DNA from: a virus
Strand: one strand, 5' to 3'
DNA: 41,451 nucleotides
Virus record (IMG/VR): IMGVR_UViG_3300031576_001290
Location: 1 to 41,451 of that record
The position numbers and the translations under genes were made by a program. The notes beneath the pieces are model-generated. The model did no database searches. It had not been told where the DNA came from and saw only the letters and a list, made by a program, of their open reading frames with translations. Positions within the stretch are counted from its first letter, which is position 1, and every line of letters starts with the position of its first letter. This document shows positions 25,869 through 31,205 of this stretch, piece after piece.

Positions 25869-26348
25869 TCAGCGCCGCCGCCGGAAGAACCGACGCAACA
25901 TCCGCTCGAGCTCCAGATCGAGCGGACGATGCCCCGTCTCGATCCGCGTCAACACGAACTCGGACCGCAGACCGAGCCTACGCGCCAGCGCCTTCAGCGT
26001 CAGCCGACACCGCAACCGCTCCGCCCGCAACCACGACCCGAGCCCCGCGCTCCCCACGATCCGTGGCCGATGACTCCGAGCACGCGGCACACGCGCAGGC
26101 CGCGGCACCGGCGCCGCCACAACCGGCCGCGACCGCGCACCTCGGGCAAGCCCCAGCTCACAACCCCGACAGCCGTCATACTCGCCACCCTCGCAGGTCC
26201 TCACGCACGACACAGGAGAAATCCACGCCCGCCGCGGCGGACACGGCACCAACACCACAAGCAACTCCCCGACCCGCGCAAGCCGCCCACCACTCACCGC
26301 ACCAGGCAGGATCGACTCGTCGGCCTCTAGCTCGAACTCGAGCTTCAC
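25869..26348 (-). CDS. Zinc-binding/XRE-type HTH protein upstream of the terminase (159 aa)
   Basis: Possible regulator of the late operon. The C-terminal 60 residues have a Cro/CI-type helix-turn-helix (WLRAERLRCRLTLKALARRL, then LGLRSEFVLTRIETGHRP). The N-terminal half has a Cys cluster (C-x3-C-x7-C-x2-C in SCVRTCEGGEYDGCRGCELG) that could hold zinc. The middle is Pro/Arg-rich and probably flexible. A GTG start overlaps the previous stop (GTGA). Codon use is richer in GGT, GTG, TTG and GGG than in the flanking late genes, a slight compositional anomaly. Located just before terS. DNA binding is supported; the target is unknown. Confidence 0.65.
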   Translation of the reverse strand: MKLEFELEADESILPGAVSGGRLARVGELLVVLVPCPPRRAWISPVSCVRTCEGGEYDGCRGCELGLARGARSRPVVAAPVPRPARVPRARSHRPRIVGSAGLGSWLRAERLRCRLTLKALARRLGLRSEFVLTRIETGHRPLDLELERMLRRFFRRRR

Positions 26349-26554
26349 CCAAACTCCTCGACATCGACCCAGCGACGCCTCACACGAGCAGCCGCAATCC
26401 CCGTCTCAACCTCGCGCAACAGGTACAGCCGCCCAGCTCGACCCACAACACGGAACCGCGTCCCAGGAAGCCAGACCCGACCCGCGGACTCGATCGGCAC
26501 GAGCGACCGCACGATCGAGCCGGCAGGCGCAAGACGCTCTCGCCGGACGATCAC
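26345..26554 (-). CDS. Small hypothetical protein, start uncertain (about 69 aa)
   Basis: Unrecognised. The final 60 residues look coding: GSIVRSLVPIESAGRVWLPG, TRFRVVGRAGRLYLLREVET, then RRRWVDVEEFG, resembling a small beta-barrel. The frame stays open up to 26752, but codon third positions there lose their GC bias and there is no ribosome site, so I place the start at the GTG at 26554, with a GTG at 26596 as the alternative. It overlaps the next gene by 4 bp. Function unknown. Confidence 0.5.
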   Translation of the reverse strand: MIVRRERLAPAGSIVRSLVPIESAGRVWLPGTRFRVVGRAGRLYLLREVETGIAAARVRRRWVDVEEFG

Positions 26555-26639
26555 GGGGAGGCCCGGAAAACCTGAAAAAATTCCCTGGATACCCACATGG
26601 GGCGCCTGCGCCGCGCCGGGATTCGCGGCCCCCCTGGGT

Positions 26640-26661
26640 GCTCCGTGCCCGCTCCGTGCCC
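26640..26661. repeat. Two tandem copies of GCTCCGTGCCC
   Basis: Exact 11-bp direct repeat with no spacer, in the non-coding region upstream of the terminase operon. The second copy continues into CGGAG, making a short inverted repeat CTCCG/CGGAG. Could bind a regulator or small terminase. Confidence 0.5.
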
Positions 26662-26700
26662 GGAGTCCTCGCAACCCGTTGAGCCACCGAGAGAGACCCG

Positions 26701-26733
26701 GAGTTTCGTAGACCCATGGCCCCCACGAAACTC
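26701..26733. repeat. 9-bp perfect inverted repeat, 15-nt loop
   Basis: GAGTTTCGT (26701-26709) and its exact reverse complement ACGAAACTC (26725-26733) flank AGACCCATGGCCCCC. No T run follows, so an operator or a packaging-protein binding site is more likely than a terminator. Confidence 0.55.
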
Positions 26734-26798
26734 GCGCGATGATTCGCCGCACACCGATGGGGCTACCAGGCTTACCTGCCCTGCACCCTCACCGTTGC

Positions 26799-27032
26799 TC
26801 ATGGGGTGTGGCGTTGGTTCGCTGGTCTGGTGGCGCGGCTGGGCTTCTCGGTGGCTTCGGCTCGTCGCCTGGCCTCGCTGGCGATGAGTTCCTGGCCGTA
26901 GGTGCAGGCGTGGCAGGCTGTGCCGTAGAGGGCGAGGTAGCCGGTGCGTCTGGCGACGCGTTCTTCGAGCACGAGGCCGGTGTCCTGGCAGTCGTGGCAG
27001 CCGTACATGGGTTCGTCGGCTGGACGGGTCAT
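26799..27032 (-). CDS. Small zinc-ribbon protein (77 aa)
   Basis: The sequence has two CxxC pairs, C12/C15 (GCHDCQDTG) and C40/C43 (TACHACTYG), spaced by 24 residues as in zinc ribbons or DnaJ-like knuckles. The C-terminus is basic and helical (LIASEARRRAEATEKPSRAT). It overlaps the upstream replisome-organiser-like gene by 4 bp (ATGA), so it is translated with it. Possibly an accessory in replication or a transcriptional regulator; the exact role is unknown. Confidence 0.75.
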   Translation of the reverse strand: MTRPADEPMYGCHDCQDTGLVLEERVARRTGYLALYGTACHACTYGQELIASEARRRAEATEKPSRATRPANQRHTP

Positions 27033-27847
27033 GGGAGGTCCTCTGGTCCGTCGGGGTTCTCGTGGGCATCGGGTTGGGTGTCGCGTGCGAGCTTGAGCAC
27101 TCTGGCGCGGATGGCCTGCTCCTCGGGTGTGAGTTCGGGGAGTGCTGGGCCTTCGGGTTTGGGTGCGTCGCAGATCTCGCGCATGCGGCGGCGGTACTCG
27201 TCGTCGACGCCTCCGATTCCGCTGCGCGGCGAGGGGGGGCGCGCCGCCCCAGCGGAGCGCGCCGGGCCCCCGTCGCCGCGTGGAGATTCAGCAGAAGAGC
27301 CCGCTCTTCCTCCGCCCTCTGGAGGGCGGGAAGAGCGGGAAGAGCGGGAGGGAGCAGAGTGCCCGGCTGGATCCAGCCGGTTCACCAGCCGGGCACTCTG
27401 CTCGGCTGGACCAGCCGGATGGTTGACCGGCTGGTCCAGCTTGCTGGTACCAGCCGGCTGGAAGCGCCTCTTTCTTGGTTCGCGCTGGAAGGTCCCGTCC
27501 TCGCCTCGTTTGGCGTCTGCGGTTCGGGCTAGGCCGCCCAGGCGGGACATCGAGATTCGCTCCTCGGCGCCGGAGGCGTAGACGTTCCTTTCGTGCCACC
27601 CGTGGACCGTCAGGTCCTCATCGAGGAAGCCCGCCTCGATCAGTGGCCCGCGTAGTGCGTCGCTGCCGTAGACGGCCACGATATCGTCCTCGTCGAGGGC
27701 GCCGGACGGACGGAAGGCGCCGACCCAACACCACAGCCGGACGAGCTTGCCGGCCGCCTCGTCCTGGCTGATTCCCAGCGCTCGCGCGAGGCGCCGCAGC
27801 TTCCGATGGTGGAAGAGGCCTGTGCTGACCCTGACGTCTGTGTTCAC
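27029..27847 (-). CDS. Replisome organiser/replication initiator-like protein (272 aa)
   Basis: The N-terminal 95 residues (STGLFHHRKLRRLARALGIS, VRLWCWVGAFRPSGALDEDD, DALRGPLIEAGFLDEDL) resemble the winged-helix N-terminus of phage replisome organisers, the lambda-O-like class. Residues of about 120-215 form a Ser/Arg/Pro/Gly-rich linker encoded by DNA packed with inverted repeats (see 27298-27461). A short helical C-terminal domain follows (VDDEYRRRMREICD, PEEQAIRARVLKLARDT). It starts with GTG overlapping the upstream stop (GTGA). As in lambda O, the origin may lie within this gene. No helicase loader is recognised next to it. Confidence 0.65.
   Translation of the reverse strand: MNTDVRVSTGLFHHRKLRRLARALGISQDEAAGKLVRLWCWVGAFRPSGALDEDDIVAVYGSDALRGPLIEAGFLDEDLTVHGWHERNVYASGAEERISMSRLGGLARTADAKRGEDGTFQREPRKRRFQPAGTSKLDQPVNHPAGPAEQSARLVNRLDPAGHSAPSRSSRSSRPPEGGGRAGSSAESPRGDGGPARSAGAARPPSPRSGIGGVDDEYRRRMREICDAPKPEGPALPELTPEEQAIRARVLKLARDTQPDAHENPDGPEDLP
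27298..27461. repeat. Cluster of hairpins and CCAGCCGG repeats inside the initiator-like gene: candidate replication origin
   Basis: Three strong inverted structures occur within about 110 bp. First, 19-bp arms GAGCAGAGTGCCCGGCTGG (27352-27370) and their exact complement (27385-27403). Second, 14-bp arms GCTGGACCAGCCGG (27405-27418) and complement (27427-27440). Third, a 12-bp palindrome CCAGCCGGCTGG (27450-27461). The octamer CCAGCCGG, in either orientation, occurs exactly at 27363, 27373, 27385, 27411, 27427, 27450 and 27454, with one partial copy at 27403. A weaker hairpin with GC-rich arms precedes them (27298-27340). Lambda-type origins are iterons within the initiator gene. Confidence 0.6.
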
Positions 27848-28386
27848 CCTTCACCACTCTTCCCCACGTACCGCCCGTAGAGCTTCGACTCGCTTCGCTT
27901 TCCGCGCTCGGTCCGGAGGGCGAACTCGCAGTCCCGATGGCGCTTCCGTGATCGGCCCGCCTGGGCTCGTAATAGAGAGCTCTCATCGGTGCGCAGGAGG
28001 CGCCACAACCCAGGACGATCGCGGAGCTGGGCGATCTCCGGCTCGAGCATCCTGTCGGGCCCGCAATAGACCGGCGGCAGCTCGTCGAGCCACCCTCGCT
28101 CGTCGGTGGACACTGGCCCAGTTTGGTCTAGTCCATCGGCCGCTTCTGCTTTTTCGCCCTCATCCGAGGCGCCGTTTCCGGAAGCGCTGACCTCGGAGGC
28201 TAGCCTCCGGCCCTCGGGCGTCAGCCGCCACGAGACAACGCCGCCCTCGGTACGAGGCTCGATCAGCCTGCGTCGTGACAGCGACGCGGCCTTGCGCGGA
28301 TCTATAGCGTCTCGCCGGACGAGCGGCTCGTCGTCGAACAGCGCTAGTGCCTGGCGTAGTCGTCCCTCGGTCAGTTCCTCGATCAT
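27844..28386 (-). CDS. Hypothetical protein with winged-helix-like N-terminus (180 aa)
   Basis: Unrecognised family. Residues 1-65 could form a winged helix: LTEGRLRQALALFDDEPLV, SLSRRRLIEPR, then SWRLTPEGRRLASEV, the last of which resembles the wing of MarR/PadR-like proteins. An acidic linker follows. The C-terminal region is basic and may bind nucleic acid (LRAQAGRSRKRHRDCEFALR, SKLYGRYVG). The ATG overlaps the upstream stop (ATGA), and its own stop overlaps the initiator-like gene. Context suggests a replication or early-regulatory protein. Confidence 0.7.
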   Translation of the reverse strand: MIEELTEGRLRQALALFDDEPLVRRDAIDPRKAASLSRRRLIEPRTEGGVVSWRLTPEGRRLASEVSASGNGASDEGEKAEAADGLDQTGPVSTDERGWLDELPPVYCGPDRMLEPEIAQLRDRPGLWRLLRTDESSLLRAQAGRSRKRHRDCEFALRTERGKRSESKLYGRYVGKSGEG

Positions 28387-29207
28387 GGACTCTCCCGTAC
28401 CTGCCGCGGCGGACTGTCGCCGGCGTCGTCCTCAAGGTCCTCGTCCGTCTCTCTCTGGTCTGCCAGGGCGCGTCGCACGAGGCCTCCAGAGGTGATCAAA
28501 TCCATGAACCAGAACTGATCGACCTTGCGCAGCTCGAACGCCATCGGATGCGCCTTGATGAATCGCAGCAGGTCCTCGTCGGTGAAGTACCAGGCGTCCG
28601 CCGGGGCATTCCCGCCTTCCGTGCTGCGTCCCCCGGGGCCGGTCCTGTTGGTGCCGCGCCTATTGCCATTCAGCTTGCCCTCGTGGATCCACCGGCGGAT
28701 ACCGTGGTGGTCGCAGCCGAAGCAGAGTTCGAGCTCCCGCAGCGTGTACCCCTCACGCCAGCGCCGGCTGATCCCCCTGTGCTTCAGCGCGAGCACGATC
28801 GCGGTCTTCGACCGCCCGGACAGACGCTTCGCCATCCAGTCGATCGTGCGGCTCCCCGCATGCTCCCAGAGGAAGCCGACCTCATCGGGCGTCCAGTTGG
28901 CCGGCTTCGTGTAGCTCAGGCCGAGCGCCGTTGCGCGACGAGTGACGGCCCACTTCGGCCAGCCGAAGCCGTCCGCGATCTCCTGCGCTCGGCCCCTCTT
29001 ACGGCTGTCGTAGCGCTCGCGCAGGATCTCGTCGCGCTCCGGAGTCCAGCGGTACTTGATTCGATCGAGCGCCCAGCGCCGGCCGATGTACCGACACGCC
29101 GCGCAACGCTTCGGTGCAGGATTCGCCAGCCCCTCGAAGCCCTTCCCGCAGCCCTGGCAAACGTGCTCGGCCCGGGCGTGCTTGCGGTACTCCGAGCGAG
29201 TCCTCAC
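28383..29207 (-). CDS. Zinc-finger plus SANT/Myb-like DNA-binding protein (274 aa)
   Basis: Likely DNA-binding regulator or recombination accessory. Residues 17-38 contain a zinc ribbon (C17, C20, C35, C38). Two SANT-like helical repeats follow: WTPERDEILRERYDSRKRG with WAVTRRATALGL, and WTPDEVGFLWEHAG with KRLSGRSKTAIVLALKHRG. Next is an excisionase-like HTH (YTLRELELCFGCDHHGIRRW, then IHEGKLNGNRRG) and a helical C-terminus (WYFTDEDLLRFIKAHPM). The GTG at 29207 overlaps the RusA stop (GTGA). The frame extends further upstream, but that part only shadows rusA. Confidence 0.7.
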   Translation of the reverse strand: MRTRSEYRKHARAEHVCQGCGKGFEGLANPAPKRCAACRYIGRRWALDRIKYRWTPERDEILRERYDSRKRGRAQEIADGFGWPKWAVTRRATALGLSYTKPANWTPDEVGFLWEHAGSRTIDWMAKRLSGRSKTAIVLALKHRGISRRWREGYTLRELELCFGCDHHGIRRWIHEGKLNGNRRGTNRTGPGGRSTEGGNAPADAWYFTDEDLLRFIKAHPMAFELRKVDQFWFMDLITSGGLVRRALADQRETDEDLEDDAGDSPPRQVRESP

Positions 29208-29566
29208 GCGGTTTCCTCGATCTCGATCTCGACGCGCGGATGCGCCGGGTCGACCTGTTGCAGCACGGGTAGGTGGGTGAGGTACCGGTCGGTCGCGAGC
29301 ACGCCGGCATCCTGGAGCGCGTCGAATGCGCTCTTGAGCGCCGCGAGGCAGTTGTCCGGATCTCGCCGAGAGCGACGCGACCGGTAAAAGAACGTCGCCT
29401 GAATCGTTGCTCGTGGCCACGCCGGTTCTTTGCGCCGCCCGAGTGCCTCGAGCGCTCCGATGTGCGCATCGTGCCGGTACTCGGCCCTGGCGCGGGCTAG
29501 AGCCTGCCAGCACACGCGGTCATTCGGCCACAGGCCTTTCGGGGGCAGCTGGAGGACAATGCGCAC
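29204..29566 (-). CDS. rusA: RusA-type Holliday junction resolvase (120 aa)
   Basis: Resolves four-way DNA junctions, probably during phage recombination and before packaging. The length equals E. coli RusA (120 aa). The active-site motif RDPDNCLAALKSAFDALQ gives D69 and D71 with K78 nearby, and D93 in LATDRYL. These match in spacing the catalytic Asp residues and Lys of RusA. The start appears to be the GTG at 29566 with an AGAGG-type site upstream. It lies in the same operon as sbcC/sbcD-like genes, giving a recombination module. Confidence 0.9.
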   Translation of the reverse strand: MRIVLQLPPKGLWPNDRVCWQALARARAEYRHDAHIGALEALGRRKEPAWPRATIQATFFYRSRRSRRDPDNCLAALKSAFDALQDAGVLATDRYLTHLPVLQQVDPAHPRVEIEIEETA

Positions 29567-29602
29567 GAACCGGCCTCTCTCATACGTGAACAGGACAGGT
29601 AC

Positions 29603-29911
29603 TTACCGGACGACCTCGACCCCTCGCTTTGCGAGCCAGTCGTCGATCTGATCGCTCGCGACCTCGAACGGCATGTCCGTCGGCGCCTCGGCGAGGAACT
29701 CCCACTTGAATTGCTGGTGCCACGCGACAGCGACCTCGTCGCCCGCGTGCCTCGCCAGGATCGCGAGCGCGAGCTGCGCGGGCCCGCTACCCCCGTAGCC
29801 CCATTCGAACCCGGTCGGTGAGTGGTTCCACAGGTCGAGCCTGAGCGGCAGCGGCTTGCCGTCGACGGTGGCCCGGACTCTCTCAGACGTGCGTTCGGCC
29901 CGGTAGGTCAC
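29603..29911 (-). CDS. DUF6166-like conserved phage protein (102 aa)
   Basis: Function unknown. Contains the block YGGSGPAQLALAILARHAGD followed by HQQFKWEFLAE and the end IDDWLAKRG, which match my memory of the DUF6166 pattern found in many phages and plasmids. No catalytic residues are known. It starts with GTG overlapping the upstream stop (GTGA) and ends in TAA. The location between rusA and an unnamed gene gives no functional hint. Confidence 0.7.
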   Translation of the reverse strand: MTYRAERTSERVRATVDGKPLPLRLDLWNHSPTGFEWGYGGSGPAQLALAILARHAGDEVAVAWHQQFKWEFLAEAPTDMPFEVASDQIDDWLAKRGVEVVR

Positions 29912-30261
29912 GTCGGGATCTCCGCCTGCCGCTCGCTGGGCAGCAACGGCCGGCTGTCGAGCTCCTCGCCCGTCTCCGGGTCGAAGTAGAGCATGCGGCC
30001 TATGGCGTAGTCCGGCTCCGGCCGGAGCAGCCTGTCGACCTGCTCGCGTCCGAGCCGGAGCGCCCTGGCGATCGCCCCGAGCTCGCCACGCAGCTCCTTC
30101 TCCTGCTCGCGCGAGGGCAGCACGAACGCCGCGCGCTGTTCGAGGAGCGAGCCTAGATCCTCGGTCAGGCCCGCGACCTTGAGGCCGAGCTCGGCGCGCC
30201 GCCCTTCGGTGATCGCGACCTCGACCAAGCGGAGGGACAAGTGTCTCGTCTTGCGTGCCAT
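29908..30261 (-). CDS. Hypothetical phage protein (117 aa)
   Basis: Unrecognised. The first 85 residues are mostly helical and charged (SLRLVEVAITEGRRAELGLK, EKELRGELGAIARALRLGRE), suggesting a coiled-coil or small helical bundle. The end (AIGRMLYFDPETGEELDSRP) reads like a short conserved tail. The ATG is preceded by GGGGAGG, which overlaps the end of the upstream zinc-finger gene. Part of the early operon; function unknown. Confidence 0.7.
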   Translation of the reverse strand: MARKTRHLSLRLVEVAITEGRRAELGLKVAGLTEDLGSLLEQRAAFVLPSREQEKELRGELGAIARALRLGREQVDRLLRPEPDYAIGRMLYFDPETGEELDSRPLLPSERQAEIPT

Positions 30262-30265
30262 TCAG

Positions 30266-30574
30266 TTACCTCCCCTTCTTCGATCGTGTCTTCGCCGGCC
30301 TGCACGCGCTGCACAGGTCCTTTCCGACCCAGGTGCACGGCGCCCCCGTCTTCTTCACGCAGCCCGAGCAGTCGTCCTCGGTGCAGCCGCACACCCGGCA
30401 GCTGCGCACCGGGGGTGCCGCCGCATCGACGATCTTGGCGACGTCGACCCCGAAGGCCTTGGCTCGCTTCGGGAAGTCCCGCTGGGCGCTGTACTCGCCG
30501 ACGTCGGCGAGTATGGACATCATCGCTGCATGACGGATCAGGTCCTCTGCAGACGTCTGCGCGCTCTTCCCCAC
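30266..30574 (-). CDS. Zinc-ribbon protein (102 aa)
   Basis: The C-terminal half has the cysteine-rich block CRVCGCTEDDCSGC...PCTWVGKDLCSAC (residues 59-91), a zinc-ribbon motif seen repeatedly in small phage proteins. The N-terminal 50 residues are helical (AEDLIRHAAMMSILADVG, DVAKIVDAAA). The end is basic (KTRSKKGR). The GTG start is supported by a strong AGGAGGGG site. Probably binds DNA or RNA; the specific role is unknown. Confidence 0.75.
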   Translation of the reverse strand: MGKSAQTSAEDLIRHAAMMSILADVGEYSAQRDFPKRAKAFGVDVAKIVDAAAPPVRSCRVCGCTEDDCSGCVKKTGAPCTWVGKDLCSACRPAKTRSKKGR

Positions 30575-30585
30575 TCTTGCCCCTC

Positions 30586-30672
30586 CTATGCTGCTGCCTG
30601 CTGCTCCTGCACGACCCGCCCGCCGGCGATCTGGATCCGTGCGTCCGCGGCCTCGTGGATCACGCGTTTCAT
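30586..30672 (-). pseudogene. Orphan sbcC C-terminal tail (28 codons), remnant left by HNH insertion
   Basis: Short frame whose protein resembles the last 28 residues of the sbcC-like gene: EAADARI then GGRVV, against EAADARL and GGRVL. In DNA the two copies differ at many codon third positions (about 65% identical by eye), so this is a diverged homologue, not a recent duplicate. It begins immediately at the HNH stop (ATGA). Best explained as the original 3' end of sbcC, displaced when the HNH gene arrived with a replacement tail. Whether it is translated is unclear. Confidence 0.6.
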
Positions 30673-31205
30673 CGGTCGCCCCATGCAGTTATGCCGCCGG
30701 CTGCGTCGCCAGATCCCATTCCACGAGGACGCCTGTTCTGTGCCTGCTCGGATGCTGTGGCCCACCGGCAATTGCCAGGCTCGTAGTTGCCGTCGTTTTC
30801 GATCCGGTCGATCGAATGGCGGGACGACGGACGGGGGCCCATGTCAGCGAGGAAGTTCTCGAACGTGCCCCACCGCGCGCAGACGCGGATGCCCCGAGCG
30901 CCGTAGTAGCGGAAAGACAGCTCGTTGGGGTTCGAGCAGCGGTTTCTCATCCCGCACCAGATGCGGTACTCGTTGGTCTTTCGGCCCACGCGGGCTTGTC
31001 CGTGCCGAAGCCGGCACACACCCGAGAGCCTCAAGCATCGACACGACCTGGCCCTGCCGGATTTCAGGAGCTGTCCGGAGATGACCTTCTGGTTTCCGCA
31101 GTCGCAGAGACAGAGCCACCGTGACCCAGTGGAATCAGAGACGGCGGACCGCGCCAGCACGACGAGCATCCCGAAGCGCTGCCCCTCGAGCGATAGAGGC
31201 CTCAT
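30669..31205 (-). CDS. HNH homing-type endonuclease with N-terminal DNA-recognition domain (178 aa)
   Basis: Mobile-element endonuclease. The N-terminal region (EGQRFGMLVVLARSA, WLCLCDCGNQKVISG, LLKSGRARSCRCL) is the Cys-containing recognition module common in free-standing HNH nucleases. The C-terminal half (EYRIWCGMRNRCSNPNEL, YYGARGIRVCARW, FENFLADMGPRPSSRHSIDR, IENDGNYEPGNCRW) holds the HNH fold, with His/Asp in HSIDRIENDG and Asn/Cys in the final pair. The ATG overlaps the sbcC stop (ATGA). The gene separates sbcC from a leftover copy of its C-terminal tail. Codon use and GC are slightly lower than in neighbours. Confidence 0.88.
   Translation of the reverse strand: MRPLSLEGQRFGMLVVLARSAVSDSTGSRWLCLCDCGNQKVISGQLLKSGRARSCRCLRLSGVCRLRHGQARVGRKTNEYRIWCGMRNRCSNPNELSFRYYGARGIRVCARWGTFENFLADMGPRPSSRHSIDRIENDGNYEPGNCRWATASEQAQNRRPRGMGSGDAAGGITAWGDR

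Larger units (their letters stand above)
26560..26798. other. Non-coding stretch with inverted and tandem repeats between early and late genes
   Basis: About 240 bp with no convincing gene on either strand. It contains an 11-bp tandem repeat GCTCCGTGCCC (26640-26650 and 26651-26661). It also has a perfect 9-bp inverted repeat GAGTTTCGT / ACGAAACTC (26701-26709 and 26725-26733) and an A/T-rich stretch near 26566-26582. Candidates are a late promoter/operator region or a packaging (cos/pac) recognition site; nothing in it proves either. Confidence 0.5.

Noticed and set aside
26063-26575. 170-codon plus-strand frame rich in His/Pro/Thr
   Set aside because: Antisense shadow of the HTH gene at 25869-26348, with no recognisable motif or start signal.
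26555-26752. N-terminal extension of the small gene ending at 26345
   Set aside because: No GC bias at third positions, no ribosome site, and it overlaps the repeat-bearing non-coding region.
27298-27461. CRISPR-like array
   Set aside because: Repeats are short octamers in both orientations with irregular spacing, inside a coding gene, and no cas genes are present.
30673-30771. 61-codon gene overlapping the HNH 3' end
   Set aside because: Only its last 28 codons resemble anything (the sbcC tail). The upstream part is antisense-like noise within the HNH gene frame shadow.
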